From NCBI GenBank assembly GCA_026193675.1, contig JAPHSO010000003.1, positions 1 to 5,505 of the forward strand: 5,505 nucleotides of DNA. The letters are read 5' to 3'. Position numbers and translations under genes: made by a program. This stretch comes from Gammaproteobacteria bacterium. GTDB taxonomy: Bacteria; Pseudomonadota; Gammaproteobacteria; Thiohalomonadales; Thiohalomonadaceae. Shown here one piece after another: positions 1 through 5,505 of the stretch. The notes under the pieces are model-generated. The model ran no database searches. It was not told the DNA's origin and was given only the letters and a program-made list of their open reading frames with translations. Every line of letters begins with the position of its first letter. The stretch's first letter is position 1.

Positions 1-594
1 CCGGTGACCCTGAAGATTCGTACCGGTTGGGATCAAAAGAGCCGCAATGGTGTCAATATCGCAAGAATTGCTGAAGCTGCAGGCATTCAGGCCCTTGCAG
101 TTCATGGACGTACCCGCGCCGATGGTTACCGCGGGGAGGCTGAATACGAAACCATCGCACAAATCAAACAGTCCATCTCGATTCCGGTGATTGCTAATGG
201 CGATATCACCACACCTGAGAAGGCAAAGTTTGTACTTGAAGCGACTGGCGTAGATGCCATTATGATTGGTCGTGCCGCTCAAGGACGTCCTTGGATCTTC
301 CGTGAGATTAGCCACTATCTGGAGACCGGAGAGAGACTTCCTGAGCCAACTATTGATGAAGTTCATGCTATTCTCAGCGGCCATTTAGAGAATCTTTACA
401 GCTTCTATGGCGAGTACACCGGCGTTCGTATGGCTCGCAAACATATTAGTTGGTATAGCAAAGGGCAACCTCATGGGGGGGCCTTCCGTAATTTGGTTAA
501 CCATGTCGATAATTCCAAACAACAGCTGGAGATGGTTGAGCAATTTTTTAATCAGTTAAAAGCTTCATTAGGGGAGGATGAGCAGGCCGCATGA
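1..594 (+). CDS. dusB: tRNA-dihydrouridine synthase B, 3' part (5' end outside window)
   Basis: This is the C-terminal 197 residues of an FMN-dependent enzyme that reduces specific uridines in the tRNA D-loop to dihydrouridine, using NADPH. The reading frame is open from base 1 (Pro-Val-Thr-Leu-Lys), so the GTG at 4 is an internal valine, not a start. Counting the first visible residue as 1, FMN-contact motifs of the TIM barrel are present: KIRTGWD (5-11), HGRTR (35-39), IANGDI (64-69) and the phosphate-binding IGRAAQGRPW (89-98). The C-terminal helical tRNA-binding domain follows, with ARKHISWY near 145-152. Length and motif spacing fit E. coli DusB (about 320 residues), so roughly the first 125 residues, including the catalytic cysteine, lie upstream. 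These motifs distinguish it from DusA and DusC, and its position before fis agrees. It ends in an ATGA overlap with fis. No frameshift or missing key residue is seen. Confidence 0.97.
   Translation, partial: PVTLKIRTGWDQKSRNGVNIARIAEAAGIQALAVHGRTRADGYRGEAEYETIAQIKQSISIPVIANGDITTPEKAKFVLEATGVDAIMIGRAAQGRPWIFREISHYLETGERLPEPTIDEVHAILSGHLENLYSFYGEYTGVRMARKHISWYSKGQPHGGAFRNLVNHVDNSKQQLEMVEQFFNQLKASLGEDEQAA
571..586 (+). promoter_or_regulatory. Ribosome binding region for fis, inside the dusB end
   Basis: A strong purine tract GGGGAGG (571-577) lies 13 bases before the fis ATG at 591, which is longer than ideal. A weaker AGCAGG (581-586) sits 4 bases before it. Both are within dusB codons. Together with the 4-base stop/start overlap, this suggests that ribosomes finishing dusB help start fis (inference). 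Confidence 0.5.
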
Positions 595-848
595 GTAAGA
601 AAGATACCGCCAAAACAAATGCAAAACCGCTCAATGGCAGCGTTAGCGATGCCCTCGATCGCTACTTTAAGAACCTTGATGGACACGATCCTGATGATCT
701 CTATCAACTCTTTATGGGTGAGGTAGAGCGCCCTCTATTACAACGCGTCCTGAAGTATACCGATGGTAATCAGACGCGAGCCGCAGCTGTTCTCGGTATC
801 AATCGCGGAACTTTACGTAAAAAATTAATTCAGTATGGTCTCAGCTAG
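591..848 (+). CDS. fis: DNA-binding protein Fis, short N-terminal form
   Basis: Fis is a small homodimeric nucleoid protein that bends DNA and regulates growth-linked promoters such as those of rRNA operons. The 85-residue product aligns with E. coli Fis (98 residues) from KPL (12-14) to the end. The core helices contain VSDALDRYF (18-26) and DDLYQL (35-40), and the C-terminal helix-turn-helix is nearly identical to the enteric one: GNQTRAA (59-65), GINRGTLRKKL (69-79), then YGLS. Only 11 residues precede KPL, so the mobile N-terminal beta-hairpin arm of E. coli Fis is largely missing. The start is firm, because the upstream frame meets a TGA at 579-581 with no other start codon between. The ATG overlaps the dusB stop by 4 bases, indicating a dusB-fis operon. 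The HTH points to normal DNA binding. Loss of the arm suggests it may not stimulate Hin/Gin-type invertases (inference). Confidence 0.97.
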   Translation: MSKKDTAKTNAKPLNGSVSDALDRYFKNLDGHDPDDLYQLFMGEVERPLLQRVLKYTDGNQTRAAAVLGINRGTLRKKLIQYGLS

Positions 849-856
849 AGCCTGCT

Positions 857-884
857 TTTTCACCCTAATTTAATTATCTATAAA
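857..884 (+). promoter_or_regulatory. Weak candidate sigma-70 promoter before purH
   Basis: In the 55-base fis-purH gap, TTTTCA (857-862, 4 of 6 matches to the -35 consensus) is separated by 16 bases from TATAAA (879-884, 5 of 6 to the -10). Transcription would start near 891, on top of the purH ribosome binding site. That would leave almost no leader and argues against this exact placement. The AT-rich tract 867-884 may instead be plain spacer within one operon. No purine-repressor (PurR) box or intrinsic terminator is seen in the gap. Confidence 0.2.
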
Positions 885-889
885 CATTC

Positions 890-894
890 AGGAA
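890..894 (+). promoter_or_regulatory. purH ribosome binding site
   Basis: AGGAA lies 9 bases before the purH ATG at 904, a normal spacing that supports this start. Confidence 0.6.
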
Positions 895-903
895 CATATC
901 CCC

Positions 904-2475
904 ATGAATAAAATCCAGCGGGCTCTGATCAGCGTCTCAGATAAATCTGGCATCGTCGAATTTGCACAGTCACTCTCTGACTCGGGGGTGGATATCCTTT
1001 CAACAGGTGGCACCGCAAAATTGCTCGCCGATAAAGGGATCAATGTAACCGAGGTCTCTGACTACACCGGTTTTCCTGAGATGATGGATGGCCGTGTTAA
1101 AACTCTCCATCCTAAAATTCATGGTGGTATTCTGGCCCGTCGTGGCACCGATGAGGCTGTCATGGAGCAGCACGGTATCGGCCCCATTGACCTGATTGTG
1201 GTCAACCTATACCCCTTTGAGCAGACCGTCTCTAATCCTGACTGTGACCTGCCCACCGCAATCGAAAACATCGATATTGGTGGCCCCACCATGCTGCGTG
1301 CTGCAGCTAAGAATCATGCTTCGGTAACGGTAGTCGTTGATAGCTGTGACTATGATCGTGTTCTGAAAGAGATGGGTGAAAATAGTGGCTCAATAACCGA
1401 CGCCACCCGCTTTGATCTGGCGGTGAAAACATTTGAGCACACTGCCAAATATGATGGCGCCATTGCCAACTACCTTGGTGCAGTTAACAGTGACGGTGGA
1501 CGCGATAATTTCCCGCGCACTTTCAACAACCAGTATCTTAAGGTTCAGGAGATGCGCTACGGTGAGAATCCTCACCAGCAGGCAGCCTTCTACACTGAAG
1601 CATTCCCCGAGGTGGGCACCATTGCCACAGCTCAACAGCTTCAGGGTAAAGAGCTCTCCTATAACAACATTGCCGATACCGATGCCGCTTTAGAGTGTGT
1701 TAAACAGTTTAGTAATGAGGCGCAGGCCTGCGTTATCGTCAAGCATGCCAATCCCTGTGGTGTTGCGTTAGGTTCAACTCAGCTAGAGGCCTATGAGCGC
1801 GCCTATGCCACCGATCCTGAATCGGCCTTTGGCGGCATCATCGCCTTCAATCAGGAGCTGGATGTTGAGACGGCACAGACCATCATCGACCGTCAGTTCG
1901 TGGAGGTGATTATCGCCCCATTCGTCAGTGACGAGGCACAGGCAGCCATTGAGGCTAAAAAGAATGTCCGCCTGCTGGTGACCGGCCACTGGTCTATCGC
2001 ACCGGTAAAATCTCTCGACTTTAAACGTGTCAACGGCGGCCTGTTGGTTCAGGATCGCGATCTCGGCATGGTCAACCAGGGCGATCTCAAGGTGGTATCC
2101 AAACGTCAGCCTTCTGAACAGGAGATGAACGATCTGCTATTTGCCTGGAAGGTTGCCAAGTTTGTGAAGTCCAATGCCATCGTCTACTGCAACAACAACC
2201 AGACTATCGGAGTGGGTGCAGGCCAGATGAGCCGCATCAACTCGGCTCGCATCGCCGGCATTAAGGCGGAGCATGCTGGACTGGAGGTTAAGGGTTCGGT
2301 AATGGCATCTGACGCCTTCTTCCCCTTCCGTGATGGTATCGACAATGCTGCTGAGGCTGGCATTGCTGCAGTCATCCAACCTGGTGGGTCAATGCGTGAT
2401 GAAGAGGTGATTGCCGCTGCTGATGAGGCGGGGATGGCGATGGTATTTACCGGTATGCGGCACTTCCGTCATTAG
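904..2475 (+). CDS. purH: Bifunctional AICAR formyltransferase / IMP cyclohydrolase
   Basis: This cytoplasmic enzyme does the last two steps of de novo purine synthesis: formyl transfer from 10-formyl-tetrahydrofolate to AICAR, then ring closure of FAICAR to IMP. It has 523 residues (E. coli about 529), so it is complete. The N-terminal cyclohydrolase domain (about 1-200, methylglyoxal-synthase-like fold) shows SVSDKSG (10-16), STGGTAKLL (33-41) and MDGRVKTLHPKIHGG (61-75). Lys66, Tyr103, Asp124 and Lys136 correspond to cyclohydrolase active-site residues known from the human enzyme. The transformylase domain (about 205-523) shows RYGENPHQ (218-225), LSYNNI (251-256), the catalytic Lys280-His281 in KHANPCG, DPESAFGG (304-311), ASDAFFPF (468-475), and the family-typical GMRHFRH end. 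The ATG at 904 has a good ribosome binding site. The gene lies 55 bases after fis and 24 before the membrane phosphotransferase, so co-transcription downstream is likely. No purine-repressor or riboswitch motif is seen upstream. Confidence 0.98.
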   Translation: MNKIQRALISVSDKSGIVEFAQSLSDSGVDILSTGGTAKLLADKGINVTEVSDYTGFPEMMDGRVKTLHPKIHGGILARRGTDEAVMEQHGIGPIDLIVVNLYPFEQTVSNPDCDLPTAIENIDIGGPTMLRAAAKNHASVTVVVDSCDYDRVLKEMGENSGSITDATRFDLAVKTFEHTAKYDGAIANYLGAVNSDGGRDNFPRTFNNQYLKVQEMRYGENPHQQAAFYTEAFPEVGTIATAQQLQGKELSYNNIADTDAALECVKQFSNEAQACVIVKHANPCGVALGSTQLEAYERAYATDPESAFGGIIAFNQELDVETAQTIIDRQFVEVIIAPFVSDEAQAAIEAKKNVRLLVTGHWSIAPVKSLDFKRVNGGLLVQDRDLGMVNQGDLKVVSKRQPSEQEMNDLLFAWKVAKFVKSNAIVYCNNNQTIGVGAGQMSRINSARIAGIKAEHAGLEVKGSVMASDAFFPFRDGIDNAAEAGIAAVIQPGGSMRDEEVIAAADEAGMAMVFTGMRHFRH

Positions 2476-2499
2476 GAAACAGGCTTAGCCCTATCTAAC

Positions 2500-4467
2500 G
2501 TGAACAGACTGTTACAGCGCTATTTTGGGTTCCGCTTTTTAGGTCCTTATGCCCCCCTCGCCTCTCTATTTGTGATGGGGCTGTTGGTGCTATCCATTTC
2601 AAGAGTTGCACTGGTCGCATGGCATTTTGAAAGGGTTGGTGCAGTGGATGGTTTCGGCTTTGTACTTCTGCAGGGGGTACGGGCTGACATCATCATCCTC
2701 TCTTTCATCCTCTTTTTCCCGACACTGCTCGCTCCCCTGTTTTCACTCACCAATGTAACGAAGCGTTATTGGGAACCTCTATTGGCCGTATGGCTCAGTG
2801 CCATGCTCCTTTTGCTGATATTTATGGAGCTGTCGACCCCCTCATTTATCAATGAGTACGACACCCGTCCCGATCGGATCTTTGTGGAGTATCTCAAGTA
2901 TCCTGCTGAGGTCTTCTCAACACTCTTTAAGGCCTACACCCTACAGCTCATCATTACCGCAGTCGTTATGTTCTTTGCTGTACGGGTGACATGGCGCCAC
3001 TTCGCCGGTTTTATTGGCGCCCCTTCAGGAATGAAGAGAGTCCATGCACTGTTGCTACTTCCGGTTCTGATTATTCTGTTGATTGTCGGTGGCCGCTCCA
3101 GTCTGCAGCACCGCCCCGCCAATCCGAGTCTGTTCGCCTTCTCGACCGACAATCTGGTTAACAAACTGCCACTGAGCTCCACCTACTCAGTGCTATTTGC
3201 CATCTATAACCTCAAGCACGAACAGAGCTCCAGTGAGGTCTATGGTGAGATGGATCCCACAGAGGTGGTTGAGCGCGTTCGCAACACCATGGCTGTGGAT
3301 GCCGATTCATTTGTCGATAACAAAATGCCCACCCTGCATCGACAGGTTGCCACAGTAAAACGTGAGAGACCTCTTAATCTGGTTATCGTTCTTGAGGAGA
3401 GTCTGGGGGCCGGTTTTGTCGAGTCACTCGGTGGCATTCCGGTCACCCCCAATCTTGAACGACTCTCCAAAGAGGGACTCTGGTTTAAACGGATGTATGC
3501 CACCGGCACCCGCTCGGTACGAGGCATTGAATCGGTGCTAACCGGCTTTGCTCCCACCCCGGCACGCAGTGTTGTTAAACTTGAAGGATCGCAACGTAAT
3601 TTCTTTACCATTGCAGATCTTCTGGGAGAGCGTGGTTACCACACCGAGTTTATCTATGGGGGTGAGAGCCACTTCGATAATATGCGCGGCTTCTTCCTTG
3701 GTAATGGTTTCCAGAGCATTGTTGATCAACGCGACTACCCCAATCCAAAATTTGTCAGCTCCTGGGGCGCCTCCGATGAGGATCTGTTCGATAAGGCACT
3801 CGAGCGTTTTGACCAGTTACATTTAGAAGACGCCCCCTTCTTCTCCCTCATCTTCACCTCCTCAAACCACTCCCCATTTGAGGTGCCTGAGAACACCATA
3901 GAGCTCTATGATGAGGGAAAAAATACCGTAAACAATGCGGTCAAATATGCCGACTATGCCCTTGGAAGATTCTTCGACGCGGTAAAAGAGAAGAGCTACT
4001 ACAGCGATACCATCTTCCTGATTGTCGCCGACCACGATACCCGTGCCCACGGCGCTTCGCTCATCCCGATCAATAAATTTCAGATACCGGCACTCATTAT
4101 TGCACCAGGGGTTGAACCTTCAGAATATGAGGCGATAGCCAGTCAGCTTGATCTGCCACCCACAATTTTGTCACTCATGGGTATCGACAGTATTCATCCG
4201 ATGATTGGTCACGACCTGACCATAGATAATCCCAAGCATGGAAGGGCTTTGATGCAGTTCCAATCAACCTTCGGCTATATGCGTGACGATCAGGTGGCCA
4301 TTTTTCAGCCTGAAAAGGCACCCCAGCAATTTAGCTACTCAATAGAGGATCACTCTCTAAGCCCGGTGTCGGAGCCCAATAGCGAGCTCATTGCCAATGG
4401 TCTGGCCAATTCACTACTGCCGCCAAAGCTCTACCGAGAGAAGCTCTACCAAACCCACAAAGAGTAG
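2500..4467 (+). CDS. LTA-synthase-like membrane phosphotransferase (AlkP/sulfatase superfamily)
   Basis: This inner-membrane enzyme of 655 residues has five likely transmembrane helices (about 18-41, 57-82, 92-112, 147-165, 181-198), then an extracytoplasmic sulfatase-fold domain (about 290-570), the architecture of LtaS and related phosphoglycerol transferases. Active-site candidates are intact: Glu300 (in VLEESLG) as metal ligand, Thr337 (in ATGTRSVRG; Thr335 is nearby) as nucleophile, His457 (SSNHSPF), and Asp511-His512 (IVADHDTRAHG) as metal ligands. Presence of Thr rather than an FGly-type Cys motif points to phospho-group transfer, not sulfate hydrolysis. The substrate cannot be read; glycerophosphate transfer to an envelope glycan or lipid is one possibility. 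GTG 2500 is the only usual start between the purH stop and the first helix; later starts at 2572 or 2575 would cut helix 1. The ribosome binding site is poor, with AGG at 2480-2482 some 17 bases away. The gene lies 24 bases after purH and probably shares its transcript. The family call is confident; the function is not. Confidence 0.88.
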   Translation: MNRLLQRYFGFRFLGPYAPLASLFVMGLLVLSISRVALVAWHFERVGAVDGFGFVLLQGVRADIIILSFILFFPTLLAPLFSLTNVTKRYWEPLLAVWLSAMLLLLIFMELSTPSFINEYDTRPDRIFVEYLKYPAEVFSTLFKAYTLQLIITAVVMFFAVRVTWRHFAGFIGAPSGMKRVHALLLLPVLIILLIVGGRSSLQHRPANPSLFAFSTDNLVNKLPLSSTYSVLFAIYNLKHEQSSSEVYGEMDPTEVVERVRNTMAVDADSFVDNKMPTLHRQVATVKRERPLNLVIVLEESLGAGFVESLGGIPVTPNLERLSKEGLWFKRMYATGTRSVRGIESVLTGFAPTPARSVVKLEGSQRNFFTIADLLGERGYHTEFIYGGESHFDNMRGFFLGNGFQSIVDQRDYPNPKFVSSWGASDEDLFDKALERFDQLHLEDAPFFSLIFTSSNHSPFEVPENTIELYDEGKNTVNNAVKYADYALGRFFDAVKEKSYYSDTIFLIVADHDTRAHGASLIPINKFQIPALIIAPGVEPSEYEAIASQLDLPPTILSLMGIDSIHPMIGHDLTIDNPKHGRALMQFQSTFGYMRDDQVAIFQPEKAPQQFSYSIEDHSLSPVSEPNSELIANGLANSLLPPKLYREKLYQTHKE

Positions 4468-4475
4468 ATCTACTC
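4462..4475 (+). repeat. 14-base perfect palindrome across a stop codon
   Basis: GAGTAGATCTACTC is its own reverse complement and includes the TAG stop (4465-4467) of the membrane phosphotransferase gene. As RNA it could form a 5-bp stem with a GATC loop. No T-run follows, so it is not an intrinsic terminator. It may be chance. Confidence 0.5.
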
Positions 4476-4510
4476 GGTTCGTGAAAAGCGCCCTCCAGTC
4501 ATCTCATTGC

Positions 4511-4526
4511 TGTTACCGCGTGTTAC
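4511..4526 (+). repeat. TGTTAC direct repeat, 10-base period
   Basis: TGTTAC occurs at 4511-4516 and 4521-4526, separated by CGCG. The period is about one helical turn, so both copies face the same side of the DNA. The second copy overlaps the candidate -10 element. This fits an activator or repressor site but is short enough to be chance. Confidence 0.4.
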
Positions 4527-4529
4527 AAT
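4521..4529 (+). promoter_or_regulatory. Extended -10 promoter, likely for purD
   Basis: TGTTACAAT combines the TG-N extension with TACAAT, 5 of 6 matches to the sigma-70 -10 consensus. No good -35 lies 16-18 bases upstream, as is usual for extended -10 promoters. TTGCTG at 4507-4512 looks like a -35 but is only 11 bases away, too close. Transcription would start near 4536, giving a leader of about 45 bases before the purD GTG. Confidence 0.5.
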
Positions 4530-4551
4530 GACAGCCGTTTATGACAGTCAT
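4528..4551 (+). repeat. ATGACAG repeat with 11-base palindrome, candidate operator
   Basis: ATGACAG occurs at 4528-4534, overlapping the -10, and again at 4541-4547, where it forms part of the perfect odd palindrome ATGACAGTCAT (4541-4551). A protein bound here would cover the predicted start of purD transcription. The pattern does not match the enteric PurR box. An operator role is inference from position and symmetry. Confidence 0.35.
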
Positions 4552-4579
4552 TTATTAGCCAAGTATCTGGAATTTTAGT

Positions 4580-5505
4580 GTGAAAGTATTAATCATCGGC
4601 GGCGGTGGCCGCGAACATGCCCTTGCCTGGAAGGTAGCCCAATCTCCTCAGGTCACTACAGTCTATGTTGCCCCCGGTAATGCCGGCACCGCCACTGAAT
4701 CCAAAATGGAAAATATCGCCATCGGTGTGGAAGATACCGATGCCCTGGTCAGATTTGCGCAGGAAAATAGTGTCGCCCTCACCATTGTCGGTCCTGAGGC
4801 GCCACTGGTGATTGGTGTTGTTGACGCCTTTCAGGAGGCGGGATTGCGCTGCTTTGGACCTACCCAGGGGGCTGCTCAACTTGAAGGCTCCAAGGCCTTC
4901 ACCAAAGATTTTCTTGAACGCCACAACATACCCACCGCCGCCTACGGCAACTTCACCGAGATCGCTCCGGCTGTTGAGTACATCAAACAGCAGGGTGCTC
5001 CGATCGTGGTCAAGGCCGATGGCCTGGCTGCGGGTAAAGGGGTCATTCTTGCCCGGACTGAATCTGAAGCGATTGCTGCTGTGGAAGATATGCTCGCCGG
5101 TAACGCCTTTGGTGATGCCGGACACCGTGTGGTTATTGAAGAGTTCCTGCAGGGTGAAGAGGCTAGCTTTATCTGTATGGTTGATGGCAAGAACATCCTG
5201 CCCATGGCCACCTCACAGGATCACAAGGCGGCCCATGATGGAGATACCGGCCCCAATACGGGCGGAATGGGGGCCTACTCCCCTGCCCCGGTGGTCACCC
5301 CCGAAATGTTTGAACGCATCATGAGTCAGGTGATCGAGCCTACCGTTAGTGGCATGGCTGCCGAGGGACACCCCTATACCGGTTTCCTCTATGCGGGCGT
5401 GATGATCGATAGTGATGGCGTCCCCAAGGTTCTTGAATACAACTGCCGTTTTGGTGACCCTGAAACGCAACCCATCATGATGCGTCTGAAATCAGACCTT
5501 GTTGA
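4580..5505 (+). CDS. purD: Phosphoribosylamine-glycine ligase (GAR synthetase), 5' part
   Basis: This cytoplasmic ATP-grasp enzyme does the second step of de novo purine synthesis, joining glycine to 5-phosphoribosylamine with ATP to make GAR. The visible part is 308 codons plus two bases of a family of about 430 residues, cut off by the window end. It begins MKVLIIGGGGREHA (1-14), the nucleotide-binding-like N-domain loop, followed by VAPGNAGTA (30-38) and VGPEAPLV (70-77). The ATP-grasp region shows VKADGLAAGKGV (144-155), SQDHKAAHDGDTGPNTGGMG (212-231) and EYNCRFGDPETQ (286-297), in which Glu286 and Asn288 are expected Mg ligands. GTG at 4580 is chosen because it gives the standard family N-terminus. 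The ribosome binding site is weak (CTGGA, 4567-4571). The frame is uninterrupted. The gene is separated from purH by the membrane phosphotransferase gene and probably has its own promoter. Confidence 0.97.
   Translation, partial: MKVLIIGGGGREHALAWKVAQSPQVTTVYVAPGNAGTATESKMENIAIGVEDTDALVRFAQENSVALTIVGPEAPLVIGVVDAFQEAGLRCFGPTQGAAQLEGSKAFTKDFLERHNIPTAAYGNFTEIAPAVEYIKQQGAPIVVKADGLAAGKGVILARTESEAIAAVEDMLAGNAFGDAGHRVVIEEFLQGEEASFICMVDGKNILPMATSQDHKAAHDGDTGPNTGGMGAYSPAPVVTPEMFERIMSQVIEPTVSGMAAEGHPYTGFLYAGVMIDSDGVPKVLEYNCRFGDPETQPIMMRLKSDLV

Larger units (their letters stand above)
4468..4579. other. Non-coding gap before purD
   Basis: These 112 bases separate the membrane phosphotransferase gene from purD, the longest gap in the window. 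They hold a palindrome at the left edge, a TGTTAC direct repeat, an extended -10 promoter, an ATGACAG repeat and an 11-base palindrome. No ORF with a ribosome binding site, tRNA, recognisable riboswitch or T-run terminator is apparent. Confidence 0.8.

Noticed and set aside
4..6. GTG at 4 as the start of the first gene
   Set aside because: It falls inside the conserved DusB PVTLKIRTGW segment, and the frame is open to the window edge, so the gene continues upstream.
578..598. Seven-codon ATG...TAA mini-ORF across the dusB-fis junction
   Set aside because: Its ATG directly abuts the GGGGAGG tract with no spacing, so a ribosome is unlikely to start there. No leader-peptide features are seen.
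842..860. Possible intrinsic terminator after fis (T-run 856-860)
   Set aside because: Only a 3-bp stem can be drawn before the T-run, too weak for a terminator.
850..864. Possible Fis site (G-N2-Y-R...C pattern) just after fis
   Set aside because: It misses one consensus position, and the consensus is very degenerate. A similar one-mismatch site occurs at 4477-4491, so neither is informative alone.
3240..3611. 123-residue - strand open frame inside the membrane phosphotransferase gene
   Set aside because: It is Arg/Ser/Thr-rich with no recognisable domain and sits opposite the conserved nucleophile region of the real gene.
4507..4512. TTGCTG as the -35 box for the purD promoter
   Set aside because: It is only 11 bases from the TACAAT -10, far from the usual 16-18.
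4589..5125. 178-residue open frame on the - strand opposite purD
   Set aside because: It lies wholly within a strongly conserved purD, resembles no protein family I recognise, and has no convincing start region. It is a codon-bias shadow.

Overview
This window is a compact stretch of a gammaproteobacterial chromosome with every gene on the + strand. The evidence for the lineage is the dusB-fis pair, a hallmark of Gammaproteobacteria, followed by purH and then purD, the order common in many non-enteric members. The sequence does not allow a genus call. Base composition looks balanced, and no gene stands out as foreign by eye.

Layout. Positions 1-594 hold the 3' part of dusB (tRNA-dihydrouridine synthase B; its start and catalytic cysteine lie upstream). 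It overlaps fis (591-848) by 4 bases. A 55-base gap follows, then purH (904-2475). After 24 bases comes a 655-residue, five-transmembrane, LTA-synthase-like AlkP-superfamily (sulfatase fold) phosphotransferase (2500-4467). A 112-base non-coding gap (4468-4579) carries a probable extended -10 promoter, short direct repeats and two palindromes. The window ends inside purD (from 4580), with 308 codons visible.

How the genes relate. DusB modifies tRNA and Fis is a nucleoid and regulatory protein; the pair appears translationally coupled. PurH (last two steps of IMP synthesis) and PurD (second step) belong to de novo purine synthesis. The membrane enzyme between them has an apparently complete metal and nucleophile set and should act on a periplasmic or envelope substrate. 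It has no obvious link to purine synthesis and is the least expected element here. It probably shares the purH transcript, while purD seems to have its own promoter.

I found no mobile element, CRISPR array, RNA gene or clear intrinsic terminator. Nothing here supports a wholly new biological system. The most useful leads are the inserted envelope phosphotransferase, the short N-terminus of Fis, and the repeat-rich purD leader.
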